Assembly: GCF_000971985.1 (NCBI RefSeq)
Contig: NZ_KQ040798.1
Span: forward strand, 423,816 to 487,815
DNA length: 64,000 bases
Reading direction: 5' to 3'
From: Paenibacillus dauci
GTDB lineage: Bacteria; Bacillota; Bacilli; Paenibacillales; Paenibacillaceae
The position numbers were made by a program, and so were the translations under genes. Shown here piece after piece: positions 52,666-61,376 of the stretch (positions within the stretch are counted from its first letter, which is position 1; every line of letters starts with the position of its first letter). Under the pieces are notes generated by a model. The model was not told the origin of the DNA and did not search any database. It worked only from the letters and a program-made list of their open reading frames with translations.

Positions 52666-54021
52666 TTACTCGGAAAGTCTCGCTTCCAGTTCCGCTTTTT
52701 GCTTTTCAAAGCCTGGTTTACCCAGCAGCGCGAACATGTTCTTTTTGTAAGCTTCTACGCCTTCTTGGTCGAATGGATTCACGCCGGACAGGTATCCACT
52801 GATACCGCAAGCTTTTTCGAAGAAGTACACCAGATAACCAAAGGAATATGGAGTCTGGTCCGGAATATTAACGATCAGGTTAGGCACCTGTCCGTCAGTA
52901 TGTGCCAGCAGTGTACCCTGGAATGCTTTTTTGTTAACGAAATCCAGTGTTTTGCCTGCCAGGAAGTTCAGACCATCCAGATCTTCCGGATCTTCTTCAA
53001 TCGTAATGTGGCTAGCAACTTCTTCTACCTGAATAACGGTCTCGAAGATGTTACGGCTTCCATCCTGAATGAATTGACCCATGGAGTGCAGATCTGTCGA
53101 GAAATCAACAGCTGCCGGGAAGATCCCTTTGAAGTCTTTACCTTCGCTCTCGCCGTACAGCTGTTTCCACCATTCGGATACGAAGTGCAGAGATGGCTCG
53201 TAGTTTACGAGGATTTCGATCGCTTTACCTTTGCGGTGCAGTGCGTTACGAACTGCTGCATACTGGTAGCTTTCGTTCTCGGCAACATTTGGATTGCTGT
53301 ATTCTTTGGCAGCATCAGCAGCGCCCTGCATCATTTCTTCGATGTTTACACCAGCTGCTGCGATAGGCAGCAGACCTACTGGTGTCAGTACAGAGTAGCG
53401 TCCACCAACATCATCAGGAATAACGAAGCTTTCGTAGCCTTCGGCATCTGCCAGTGTTTTCAGTGCGCCTTTGGCACGGTCAGTCGTAGCGTAGATGCGT
53501 TTGCGAGCTTCTTCTTTACCATATTTTTTCTCCAGTTCCGCACGGAAAATACGGAAAGCAATAGCCGGCTCTGTTGTTGTACCGGATTTGGAGATTACGT
53601 TTACGGAGAAGTCTTTGCCTTCGATAGCTTGCAACAGATGATTTACATAAGTAGAGCTGATATTGTTACCGGCAAAGTAGATCTCCGGTGTTTTGCGTTT
53701 GTCTTTTGGCAGTACATTATAGAAGGAATGCGTCAGCATCTCGATCGCTGCGCGTGCGCCCAGATAAGAACCACCGATACCGATAACGATCAGTACTTCG
53801 GAGTCGCTCTGAATTTTAGCAGCCGATTTTTGGATGCGTGCGAATTCTTCTTTGTCATAATTCGTAGGCAGATCGATCCAGCCCAGATAGTCGGAGCCTG
53901 CGCCAGTACCATTGTGCAGTTGTTCGTGAGCCAGACGAATCGGCTCTGCAAAATAATCCACTTCATGTTGAGCGACAAAAGAAAGAGCTTTGCTGTAATC
54001 AAATTTCACTTTTTTAGACAT
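52666..54021 (-). CDS. pgi: Glucose-6-phosphate isomerase
   Basis: 451 residues, the short Gram-positive length. Motifs: [18 protein letters not shown], the phosphate-binding [16 protein letters not shown], and the catalytic [20 protein letters not shown] region. C-terminal [20 protein letters not shown] is typical. It interconverts glucose-6-P and fructose-6-P in glycolysis. GGGAGGG precedes the ATG. Codon use is regular and strongly biased, as expected for a highly expressed gene. Confidence 0.96.
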   Translation of the reverse strand: MSKKVKFDYSKALSFVAQHEVDYFAEPIRLAHEQLHNGTGAGSDYLGWIDLPTNYDKEEFARIQKSAAKIQSDSEVLIVIGIGGSYLGARAAIEMLTHSFYNVLPKDKRKTPEIYFAGNNISSTYVNHLLQAIEGKDFSVNVISKSGTTTEPAIAFRIFRAELEKKYGKEEARKRIYATTDRAKGALKTLADAEGYESFVIPDDVGGRYSVLTPVGLLPIAAAGVNIEEMMQGAADAAKEYSNPNVAENESYQYAAVRNALHRKGKAIEILVNYEPSLHFVSEWWKQLYGESEGKDFKGIFPAAVDFSTDLHSMGQFIQDGSRNIFETVIQVEEVASHITIEEDPEDLDGLNFLAGKTLDFVNKKAFQGTLLAHTDGQVPNLIVNIPDQTPYSFGYLVYFFEKACGISGYLSGVNPFDQEGVEAYKKNMFALLGKPGFEKQKAELEARLSE

Positions 54022-54358
54022 AATATTGTTACCCTCCCAAAATAAATTATTTGCATACTCCGACCCTTGAGAGGATCGGTTTGCTGCATGATGCTGTGTT
54101 CTGCCCTATATGGCCTACCTGAATATGTACCCTGACCGAATACCGGATGACACCTTTGACAGCAAATGAATCCTCAGCAATTCTGTATATACGATCCATC
54201 GCCTGCCTATACCCACCCGGCTGTCGATCATGCTACACTTAACGGGTCAGGCCACTTCTGCTTTAAGTATGACCGGATGATTGCCGTATTGCAAGCATCC
54301 CGGCAACTGGCAGAACAGGCATACTTTGGATTACATAAAGAGACGGAGGAACTATGCT
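54022..54358. other. Divergent intergenic region, 337 bases
   Basis: Between pgi (minus) and the dehydrogenase (plus). An imperfect small hairpin (CCGATCC/GGGTCGG near 54070) lies in the pgi leader. No clear promoter could be fixed. Nothing else was seen. Confidence 0.4.
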
Positions 54359-55255
54359 ATGAAAAAAATCGGATTTATCGGTCTGGGTACCATGGGTTTG
54401 CCAATGGCAGAAAACCTGATCAAAAAAGGCTTCGAACTGACGGTCTATAACCGCACCGCAGCCAAGGCGGAATCCCTTGTTCAGCAGGGTGCACGGCAGG
54501 TACATACGCCGCGCGAAGCTGCCGAAGGACAAGATATGGTGATCACCATTGTTAGCGATGATGCTTCCATTTATGAAGTGTATCAAGGTGAAAATGGTAT
54601 TATTGCTGCCGTGCAGCAAGGATTGACTGTCATGGATTGCAGTACGGTCTCTCCGCCACTGGCTCTAGAAATCGCTGCCGATGTTCATGCACGCGGCGGC
54701 ATCTATCTGGATGCGCCGGTAACCGGCAGCAAGCCTGCAGCGATCGATGGCACGCTGGTATTCATGGTAGGCGGCAATCCCGAAGCGATAGACACTCATC
54801 AGGACGTATTCGATACACTGGGACGACTCGTTATTCCAATGGGGCCGAACGGAAGCGGCGCTACTGCCAAGCTCGCCCATAATACAATGGTCGGCATTCA
54901 TACTGTAGCACTGGCTGAAGGATTCGCTATCGCTTCCAAAGGCGGCATCGACCCTTCCGCATTTCTGCAGCTGATCCGCAATGGTGCTGCCAACAGCCGC
55001 ACGATTGAACTGAAGGGCCAGAAAATCATCGACGGCGACTATAGCAACCAGTTCTCTCTCGCATTGATGCTCAAGGATCTCAAGCTCGCCTCGGCACTTA
55101 ATGACAAGAACGGTGTTCCTTCTCCCATGCTGAATCTGGCCAAAAGCCTGTTCCAGACGGGTCAGTCCAAAGGATACGGTGATGATGATCTATCCGTTAT
55201 CGCCAGATGCTACGAAGAATGGATCGGTCAGACGATCAACGGCAAGTCTCTGTAA
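54359..55255 (+). CDS. Beta-hydroxyacid dehydrogenase (3-hydroxyisobutyrate/tartronate-semialdehyde reductase family)
   Basis: The start is ATG 54359, 9 nt after GGAGG; the longer frame from 54281 has no site. 298 residues. NAD(P) site GFIGLGTMGLPMAENLIKKG, substrate loop DAPVTGSKPAA and the catalytic Lys in NGSGATAKLAHNTMVG, followed by the helical dimer domain. Oxidises or reduces a 3-hydroxyacid such as 3-hydroxyisobutyrate, tartronate or a succinic semialdehyde analogue. The substrate is not set by neighbours. Monocistronic. Confidence 0.9.
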   Translation: MKKIGFIGLGTMGLPMAENLIKKGFELTVYNRTAAKAESLVQQGARQVHTPREAAEGQDMVITIVSDDASIYEVYQGENGIIAAVQQGLTVMDCSTVSPPLALEIAADVHARGGIYLDAPVTGSKPAAIDGTLVFMVGGNPEAIDTHQDVFDTLGRLVIPMGPNGSGATAKLAHNTMVGIHTVALAEGFAIASKGGIDPSAFLQLIRNGAANSRTIELKGQKIIDGDYSNQFSLALMLKDLKLASALNDKNGVPSPMLNLAKSLFQTGQSKGYGDDDLSVIARCYEEWIGQTINGKSL

Positions 55256-55625
55256 TCTTGTTCATGCACGTTGTATATTCCTCCGGATTCGACCAGGCAG
55301 ATAGATGCTGATCCGAAGATCGCTTTCTCTGCACAGCCCCCTGCTGGAATATACCGCGATGGCATGGCACAAATATACTTTACTATAAAGCCTGAAGACA
55401 TCGGCGCCAATGAGATACAGCATAGACGCTGTTACCTCTCATATGCCATTACAGCAGGCAGCACGAATCAAGCCGCAGCAAACATTCAGCAGAATCATCA
55501 AGCAAACGCACATGCGTGCACTTTGTATGGTGACTCTGCTTTTTGTGTTGCTTGAATACCTATCTTCCTGCAGTCATCTTCAATAAAGTACTCCTCTGCA
55601 GCCCTTTGCTGTTGAGCTCAACGAA
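55256..55625. other. Intergenic region, 370 bases
   Basis: Between the dehydrogenase and the convergent ppnP gene. A 94-codon frame on the plus strand (55271-55555) has no ribosome site and is not believed. Only the terminator near 55582-55635 was recognised. Confidence 0.4.
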
Positions 55626-55635
55626 TCAGGAGTAC
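55582..55635 (-). terminator. Candidate terminator of ppnP
   Basis: GTACTCCT (55588-55595) pairs with AGGAGTAC (55628-55635), with a weaker inner stem; TTTATT follows on the minus strand. The stop codon lies inside the arm. Confidence 0.5.
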
Positions 55636-55937
55636 GAGCAGCAGTAATCGGTCACCGTTTTGATTTCCAGCTTGAATCTGGTATTAGCAGGTACTTCAAA
55701 GGTAGACTGTCCATCAATATGCAGCCATTCTTCTGAACCTGGCAGCTGAACCGACAGCTGACCGGATAGAATCTCCATCGTCTCATGCTGATCGGTTCCA
55801 AATTCATAGCTGCCCGGCATCATGATGCCCAACGTGACTTTACTGCCATCCGGCAGCAAAACTATTCTGCTCGTTACCTTGCCTTCATAGTAAATATTGG
55901 CTTCCTTGATTACTGTAACCTGTTCAAATTGACTCAT
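55626..55937 (-). CDS. ppnP: Pyrimidine/purine nucleoside phosphorylase, PpnP type
   Basis: The start is ATG 55937, after GGGGAGCG; the open frame further upstream is not coding-like. 103 residues, a small cupin. Blocks: [56 protein letters not shown] and [11 protein letters not shown] match E. coli PpnP (YaiE). It splits nucleosides with phosphate to base and ribose-1-phosphate in the cytoplasm. The C-terminal YCCSYS has two Cys instead of the CxY of E. coli. Confidence 0.88.
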   Translation of the reverse strand: MSQFEQVTVIKEANIYYEGKVTSRIVLLPDGSKVTLGIMMPGSYEFGTDQHETMEILSGQLSVQLPGSEEWLHIDGQSTFEVPANTRFKLEIKTVTDYCCSYS

Positions 55938-56020
55938 CCGCTTATACCGCTCCCCTATGATCAAATGGAAAACACCGGGTATCCCCGCCTTGCCACAAAC
56001 GATGCTGCAATATGGATTAG

Positions 56021-56054
56021 AAAAAAGCGCAGAGTGGCGCTGGGCCACTTCTGC
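56021..56054 (-). terminator. Intrinsic terminator of tkt
   Basis: On the minus strand GCAGAAGTGGC pairs with GCCACTCTGC (one bulge), then GCTTTTTT. It lies about 25 nt after the stop. Confidence 0.88.
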
Positions 56055-56075
56055 ACCTTTTAAGGTTAAACGATA

Positions 56076-58133
56076 TTAGGACAGCAGTCCTTTAACTTTT
56101 TGTACCACGTTATCTACAGTGAATCCGTATTCGGCCATTACGCGGTCGCCAGGAGCGGAAGCACCAAAGGTAGTGATACCCAGGATTGCGCCCTTGTCGC
56201 CAACATAACGTTCCCAACCGAATGTTTGAGCCATCTCGATAGCAAGACGAGCTTTAACATCTGGCAGGATAACAGAATCTCTGTAAGCTTGATCTTGTTT
56301 TTCGAACAGTTCCCAGCTTGGCATGCTGACAACGCGTACTTCGATGCCTTCAGCTGCCAGTGCTTCTTGAGCTTTAACAGCCAGCTGCACTTCGGAACCT
56401 GTTGCGATGATTTGTACTGCTGGTTGTCCGCCTTTAGCGTCGGATACAACGTAAGCACCTTTTTTGATGTTTTCGCGTACGCCTTCTACTGTACCAGGCA
56501 GGATTGGCAGGTTTTGACGAGTCAGTACCAGCGCAATTGGACCACCTTTATTTTCCATAGCATGAGCCCATGCAGCAGATGTCTCGTTACCATCCGCAGG
56601 ACGGATTGTAGTCAGACCTGGAATGATGCGCAGGGAAGCCAGTTGTTCGATTGGTTCGTGTGTAGGACCATCTTCACCAACAGCGATACTGTCGTGAGTC
56701 AATACATATGTTACAGGCAGACCCATCAGAGCAGCCAGACGTACTGCCGGACGCAGGTAATCGGTAAATACGAAGAACGTACCGCCGAATACTTTGATAC
56801 CGCCGTGCAGTGCAATACCGTTCATTGCCCCTGCCATTGCAAATTCACGTACACCAAAGTAGATGTTACGGCCATCGCGTGTTTCAGGTGTGAAGTTTTC
56901 CAGACCTTTCAGGTGAGTCATTGTGGAGCTCTCCAGGTCAGCAGAACCGCCGGCCAGTTGAGGTACACCATTGATCAGACCGTTCAGAGCGTTACCGGAA
57001 GCAACACGTGTGGATACTGCTTTGTCTTCAGTGCCGTAGAATGGCAGTTCTTTGTCCCAGCCATCAGCCAGGTTACCGGAGAATGCCGATTCAAATTGTG
57101 CAGCCAGCTCAGGGTTTGCTTTTTTGTATTCAGCAAACATTTCGTCCCATGCTTTGTTGGCTTCAACGCCACGCTCTTTAACTTTTGCAAAGTATTCACG
57201 AACTTCATCCGGTACATAGAAATCTTCTTCGTATGTCCACTCGTAGAATTCTTTGGTCAGTTTGGCTTCTGCAGAACCCAGTGGAGAACCGTGTGTACCA
57301 CCGTGGCCGCCGATACCCTGTTTGTTCGGGCTACCGTAACCGATCACTGTTTTCACTTCGATCAGTGTTGGACGGGAAGTATCGGATTTTGCTTCTTCCA
57401 GTGCTGCTGCGAGTGCAGTCAGATCGTTACCGTCTTCTACGCGCAGTACTTGCCAGCCGTAAGCTTTGAAACGGTCTTCTACGTTCTCGGAGAAGGACAG
57501 ACCTGCTTTACCATCCAGCGTAATATCGTTGGAATCGTACATCATGATCAGTTTGCCCAGTTTCATGTGACCAGCCATGGAAGCTGCTTCACTTGCTACG
57601 CCTTCCATCATGTCGCCATCGCCACAGATTGCATAAGTGAAGTGGTCGACTACGTTAGCGTTGCCTTTATTATAAGTTGCCGCCAGGTGGGATTCAGCCA
57701 GCGCCATACCTACTGCCATGGCTACACCTTGACCCAGAGGACCTGTTGTAGCGTCAACACCAGCAGTGTGACCATACTCAGGGTGACCTGGAGTTTTACT
57801 TCCCCATTGACGGAATTGTTTGATTTCATCCATTTCCAGACCGTAGCCGGACAGGTGCAGCAGGCTGTACAATAGCATAGAGCCATGACCTGCAGACAGT
57901 ACAAAACGATCACGGTTTACCCATGTAGGGTTAGCCGGGTTGTGTGTCATTGTTTTAGCGAACAGCTGGTAGCCCATTGGTGCGGAGCCCATTGGCATAC
58001 CTGGATGTCCAGAGTTTGCTTTTTCGATCGCATCGATCGAGAGTGTACGGATCGTGGAGATCGCGAGATTGTCCACGTTGGAGTTGCCGGATTGGCTAAT
58101 GCTTTGTTCTTGCTCTTGTTTCTTGTCAGTCAT
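56076..58133 (-). CDS. tkt: Transketolase
   Basis: The start is ATG 58133, 7 nt after AGGAGG. 685 residues. ThDP motif [20 protein letters not shown]...NDITLDG, plus the N-terminal [13 protein letters not shown] and [15 protein letters not shown]. The Pyr domain has the catalytic Glu in [17 protein letters not shown], and [17 protein letters not shown]. It moves two-carbon units in the pentose phosphate pathway. Strong codon bias suggests high expression; frames on the opposite strand stay open because of that. Terminator downstream. Confidence 0.96.
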   Translation of the reverse strand: MTDKKQEQEQSISQSGNSNVDNLAISTIRTLSIDAIEKANSGHPGMPMGSAPMGYQLFAKTMTHNPANPTWVNRDRFVLSAGHGSMLLYSLLHLSGYGLEMDEIKQFRQWGSKTPGHPEYGHTAGVDATTGPLGQGVAMAVGMALAESHLAATYNKGNANVVDHFTYAICGDGDMMEGVASEAASMAGHMKLGKLIMMYDSNDITLDGKAGLSFSENVEDRFKAYGWQVLRVEDGNDLTALAAALEEAKSDTSRPTLIEVKTVIGYGSPNKQGIGGHGGTHGSPLGSAEAKLTKEFYEWTYEEDFYVPDEVREYFAKVKERGVEANKAWDEMFAEYKKANPELAAQFESAFSGNLADGWDKELPFYGTEDKAVSTRVASGNALNGLINGVPQLAGGSADLESSTMTHLKGLENFTPETRDGRNIYFGVREFAMAGAMNGIALHGGIKVFGGTFFVFTDYLRPAVRLAALMGLPVTYVLTHDSIAVGEDGPTHEPIEQLASLRIIPGLTTIRPADGNETSAAWAHAMENKGGPIALVLTRQNLPILPGTVEGVRENIKKGAYVVSDAKGGQPAVQIIATGSEVQLAVKAQEALAAEGIEVRVVSMPSWELFEKQDQAYRDSVILPDVKARLAIEMAQTFGWERYVGDKGAILGITTFGASAPGDRVMAEYGFTVDNVVQKVKGLLS

Positions 58134-58364
58134 GTTAATCCTCCTCATTCTTCTTGGTAAAGCGAGGTGCTCAGACCCTATTTCATCTGATACAAATTCA
58201 TCTATGCAATGATCTCAAATGAAATGATTCTTGTTGAGTCTTTCAATTTGACTTATTAACCCTTCGTCCATTGTAACACTTGTCTCGGCAGTTTACCATA
58301 TCGTTATTTCACTCCTTTGTATTTATACCCAATATCCTATCCACTAAAAGAGGAGGACGACATT

Positions 58365-58799
58365 TTGAAAAGATATATGCTGCAAGGGATTGTTGCAGGT
58401 CTTGTCAGCGGGATGGTGCTGGGATTTTTTTTGAAATGGATTCAGCAGTTGACCAGTTCGGGGGTATATACGATGCTGCTGAATATTGATTTTGTTCCCG
58501 CACTGCCGGATCGTCTGCCTGAAGCGCTGGAATTCGGACTGCATTTGGCTGTAGCCATTGTGCTCGGCTGCCTTTATAGAATATGGATAACCCGCTGGCC
58601 TCATCCATGGATCAGTGGGCTACTGATCGGTGCTGCTTCGTCCCTGTTATTTTTCCCGCTGGCATTGCTGTCTGACCGGGTACCGCCGGTGAATGATATG
58701 ATCGCTTATATGTACTGGCTAGCCGGACATGTACTATATGGGATTGTACTGGGGATATTCGGTTATTGCTATCTGCGCCGTAGGTCGGCTGCAACATGA
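58365..58799 (+). CDS. Predicted membrane protein, 4 helices
   Basis: I choose TTG 58365, 8 nt after AGAGGAGG, which is an unusually good site; an ATG four codons later is a second option. About 144 residues, with four helices: about 4-24, 60-80, 92-112 and 120-140. Between the first and second lies a hydrophilic loop rich in Pro and Leu. There are no conserved charged residues in the helices. Resembles the YqhR/YagU type of small membrane proteins only loosely. The function is unknown. Terminator downstream. Confidence 0.6.
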   Translation: MKRYMLQGIVAGLVSGMVLGFFLKWIQQLTSSGVYTMLLNIDFVPALPDRLPEALEFGLHLAVAIVLGCLYRIWITRWPHPWISGLLIGAASSLLFFPLALLSDRVPPVNDMIAYMYWLAGHVLYGIVLGIFGYCYLRRRSAAT

Positions 58800-58866
58800 T
58801 ATTCACTGCCATCATATCCAACTACCGTAACATATCAATATTAACGGCGCGTTAAGAAAGCAGCAC

Positions 58867-58943
58867 AAAAACTCCTTCTTTATGCAGGATACTCATGCCT
58901 TTTTACTCAGGCGATGGTGCTCCAGCCAAGGAAGGAGTTTTTG
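58867..58943. terminator. Bidirectional terminator
   Basis: AAAAACTCCTTC and GAAGGAGTTTTT form a 12-bp stem around a loop with a second small stem (CATGCC.../GGCGATG). It ends both the membrane protein gene and the secreted paralog at 58956. Confidence 0.85.
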
Positions 58944-58955
58944 ATACATTAATGA

Positions 58956-59276
58956 TTATTGAAAAAATACATTTCCCGCATAAATAAATCCTACTCCACT
59001 ACGTTCCACAAATCTGAGTGTACCTACATATCCTTCTGCATCGCTATACGCATAGGTTGGTCCTTGATCGCTATTAAAACGTAATGTGACATACTTACTG
59101 CCTGGCTTAGATTGATCAGTCATCGCAATGGCTGGCGAGTCAGCAGATACCGATACCGGTGATGAAGCAAATACAGAAGATGCTCCTGACATTAACGCTG
59201 CAGTAAGTACAGAAGCAGCAGCTATTTTAGCTATTTTAGCTATTTTAGCTATTTTAGCTATTTTAGCTATTTTCAT
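58956..59276 (-). CDS. Small secreted protein with tandem-repeat signal peptide
   Basis: 106 residues. The signal peptide starts M then six Lys-Ile-Ala units, then AAASVLTAALMSGASSVFA before the cleavage site. The six units come from a 9-bp DNA repeat. The mature part (about 70 residues) ends with a domain shared with the next gene: SKYVTLRFNSDQGPTYAYSD, GYVGTLRFVE, and GFIYAGNVFF. No Cys, all beta-like. AAAGGAG precedes the ATG. The signal end GASSVFA is the same as in the Lys/His/Ala-rich protein at 823. The function is unknown. Confidence 0.75.
   Translation of the reverse strand: MKIAKIAKIAKIAKIAKIAAASVLTAALMSGASSVFASSPVSVSADSPAIAMTDQSKPGSKYVTLRFNSDQGPTYAYSDAEGYVGTLRFVERSGVGFIYAGNVFFQ
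59221..59274. repeat. 9-bp tandem repeat, six copies, inside a signal peptide
   Basis: GCTATTTTA repeated from 59221; the sixth copy ends in C. Read on the minus strand it codes (Lys-Ile-Ala) six times. Unit length is a multiple of three, so copy change keeps frame and alters the length and charge of the signal peptide start. Confidence 0.95.
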
Positions 59277-59384
59277 TACAATTTCTCCTTTGGTTGCCTG
59301 TAGTGAAAAGCTCGCTTATTGCTTCATTTCTTAGCCGGTTTAACATAAGTATTCTTCCCATACTATAGTTCAAGCAGGTATAAC

Positions 59385-59654
59385 TTAATTGGAATATACA
59401 TAACCGCCAAAGATATAACCGCTGCTATCCTGTGCAATGTAAGACAATGTGCCCGAGTAGCCCCCTTGGTTATAATAATAAGTCGGACCTGGGTTGGTTG
59501 ATAATCGAACTGTCACATATTTACTGGCTGATGGAGTACTGACAGCTGGAGATGAAGAGACTGCTGCAGAAACTGGAGCAGCCAATCCAGAGACTCCTCC
59601 TGCCAATAAAGCCATGGACAATAGCGAACCTACAGCAATGTTAGTAATTTTCAT
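59385..59654 (-). CDS. Small secreted protein, paralog of 58956-59276
   Basis: 89 residues. Signal peptide MKITNIAVGSLLSMALLAGG...APVSA, then about 60 mature residues. The C-terminal part SKYVTVRLSTNPGPTYYYNQ, GGYSGTLSYIAQ, SGYIFGGYVY aligns along its length with the neighbour, sharing SKYVT-R, GPTY-Y, GY-GTL and YIF/FIY-G. Same strand, 108-nt gap. The family is a short beta domain found in secreted proteins of Bacillales; I do not know a function. It lacks the tandem Lys-Ile-Ala start. Confidence 0.75.
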   Translation of the reverse strand: MKITNIAVGSLLSMALLAGGVSGLAAPVSAAVSSSPAVSTPSASKYVTVRLSTNPGPTYYYNQGGYSGTLSYIAQDSSGYIFGGYVYSN

Positions 59655-59792
59655 TATATCCTCTCCTTTAATAATGATGATTACGCATACAATATACCAT
59701 ATTATTCCATAATAGTAAATTTAATGATGCGATTGTTTGTATCCTGGTATTTCTGTATATACCTACTTTGAGATAGAACCTGATTTCCAAAA

Positions 59793-59823
59793 TAAAAAGC
59801 CACCCTCAACATAAGGATGGCTT
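59793..59823 (-). terminator. Intrinsic terminator of purU
   Basis: AAGCCACCCT and AGGATGGCTT pair over 10 bp with one mismatch; T-run on the minus strand. It is about 50 nt past the stop. Confidence 0.85.
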
Positions 59824-59872
59824 CATCACTATTTATCTTCTGCAATGGCATATTTCGAAATAAATAACCGCT

Positions 59873-60769
59873 TCAGTTAAATACTACCGTCTTGTTCTGA
59901 TGCACCAGAATACGATCTTCCGTATGCCACTGCACTGCACGTGCCAATACGACACGTTCAATCGTACGCCCTATACGTTTCAGTTCATTTACATTATCGC
60001 GATGGCTGACACGCTGCACATCTTGTTCAATAATCGGACCGCCATCCAATTCTTCGGTTACATAGTGAGCCGTAGCACCGATAATTTTCACTCCACGATT
60101 GTATGCCTGGGCATACGGCTTGCCGCCGACAAAGGCTGGCAGGAACGAATGATGAATATTGATGATCCGGTTGCGGTAATGCTCAATAAAGGTGGGCGAT
60201 ATGATCTGCATATAACGGGCCAGTACAATCAGATCAATATCTGAACCAATGACTTCCAGTTGACTACGCTCGGCTTCCTGTTTGGTATCTGCTGTGACCG
60301 GGATATGATGGAATGGAATGCCAAAAGATTCCACATAGTTACGCATATCATTATGGTTACTGATCACTATGGCAATATCTGCGTCCAGATCGCCTGCCTG
60401 CCAGTGCCAGAGCAGCTCGACCAGACAATGATCTTCCTTGGATACGAAGATAGCCAGCTTCTTTTTGCGGCTGACTTCATTGATCACCCATTTCATCTGA
60501 AAACGTTCGGCAATCTCTTCGAAGTCCTGCTTTACACTGGTCAGATTAACAGCCAGCTCCGGCAGATCAAATTCGATACGCATAAAGAACATGCCGCCGT
60601 CAGGGTCCATCGTATACTGATCGGACTGCACAATATTCGCTCCATGCTCGAATAGAAAACGCGATACCGCCGATACGATTCCCGGTCCATCCGGACATGA
60701 GATCAGCATGCGTGCACGATTATCCTGCTGTTCGCGCACTGATTGATTTTGCTTTACATGTACTTCCAT
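59873..60769 (-). CDS. purU: Formyltetrahydrofolate deformylase
   Basis: The start is ATG 60769, after AAGGAGG; the upstream frame is not used. 298 residues. N-terminal ACT domain (about 17-95: MLISCPDGPGIVSAVSRFLF) and a formyltransferase-like domain with SNHNDMRNYVESFGIPFHHI, NIHHSFLPAFVGGKPY and the catalytic Asp in GATAHYVTEELDGGPIIEQD. It hydrolyses 10-formyl-THF to THF and formate, balancing one-carbon pools. Monocistronic with its own terminator. Confidence 0.93.
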   Translation of the reverse strand: MEVHVKQNQSVREQQDNRARMLISCPDGPGIVSAVSRFLFEHGANIVQSDQYTMDPDGGMFFMRIEFDLPELAVNLTSVKQDFEEIAERFQMKWVINEVSRKKKLAIFVSKEDHCLVELLWHWQAGDLDADIAIVISNHNDMRNYVESFGIPFHHIPVTADTKQEAERSQLEVIGSDIDLIVLARYMQIISPTFIEHYRNRIINIHHSFLPAFVGGKPYAQAYNRGVKIIGATAHYVTEELDGGPIIEQDVQRVSHRDNVNELKRIGRTIERVVLARAVQWHTEDRILVHQNKTVVFN

Positions 60770-61131
60770 GTTATGGATTTCCTCCTTCTGAATAACAGCA
60801 CAGGACTGTGATTTTTCTACAGAAAAACACATCCCGACTTTACAGCTTCCCCACGATAAAGTATCCTGCGGACCATAGCCTGTTTTTTAAATTTTCGGAT
60901 ATTCCAAAATATCTTATATTACAATCTATGTGATCCAGGCTGGAAAGTAAACAAATTTATTCTGGTGCTATTTATTAAAGGGATCAACAACATGCAGCGG
61001 GATTTATTTCATTAGTAATGATGCTGTGACAAGGTTGTATGTAAAATCCATTCATATGGTGTTCTGGATAGAAAATAAAATTTCATCAAGAAAAGTAGCT
61101 GTCTGAATATATACTACATAAAGCAAATAAC

Positions 61132-61174
61132 CCCTGGGAAACAAATGATTCCAACCTCATTTTGTTTCCCAGGG
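61132..61174. repeat. Perfect 14-bp inverted repeat
   Basis: CCCTGGGAAACAAA (61132-61145) and TTTGTTTCCCAGGG (61161-61174), 15-nt loop; flanks (AATAAC / GTTAACTATT) pair loosely. There is no long T-run on either strand. It lies about 200 nt after the nfo stop and could be its terminator or a protein-binding palindrome. Confidence 0.7.
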
Positions 61175-61187
61175 AGTTAACTATTGG

Positions 61188-61250
61188 TTTTGATTCTTTT
61201 GATTCTTTTGATTCTTTTGATTCTTTTGATTCTTTTGATTCTTTTGATTC
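61188..61250. repeat. 9-bp tandem repeat, seven perfect copies
   Basis: TTTTGATTC repeated seven times without change. It lies 14 nt after the palindrome. Plus-strand reading gives repeated Leu-Ile-Leu, but no gene is supported here. Confidence 0.97.
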
Positions 61251-61376
61251 TGACTTATTGTATACCGGGTTTATATCCTGTATATGCTTTTGTTCTGAAT
61301 TTCAGCTTTTATTGTGACTCTTCATTCCGACCTGCTGCTTTAGGACTCTGTAAAATAGGTTCTGCCAAATAGTGAT

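Larger units (their letters stand above)
60770..61376. other. Intergenic region with palindrome and tandem array, 607 bases
   Basis: Between purU and nfo (both minus). It holds the perfect 14-bp inverted repeat at 61132-61174 and the 9-bp tandem array at 61188-61250. A 62-codon plus-strand frame through the array gives a Leu/Ile-only run and is not accepted as a gene. The rest is AT-rich with no recognised signal apart from the purU ribosome site. Confidence 0.5.

Noticed and set aside
55271..55555. 94-codon plus-strand frame after the dehydrogenase
   Set aside because: No ribosome site, no domain pattern, and it runs toward a convergent gene.
56100..57875. 591-codon open frame on the plus strand, opposite tkt
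   Set aside because: It is antisense to an undoubted, highly biased gene. The product is Cys/Phe-rich without domain features and has no ribosome site. The same holds for 52699-54045 opposite pgi and 8914-10026 opposite the hybrid kinase.
61184..61372. 62-codon plus-strand frame reading through the 9-bp array
   Set aside because: The Leu/Ile run is only a translation of the repeat, and the rest has no coding character. Kept as a question in the findings, not as a gene.
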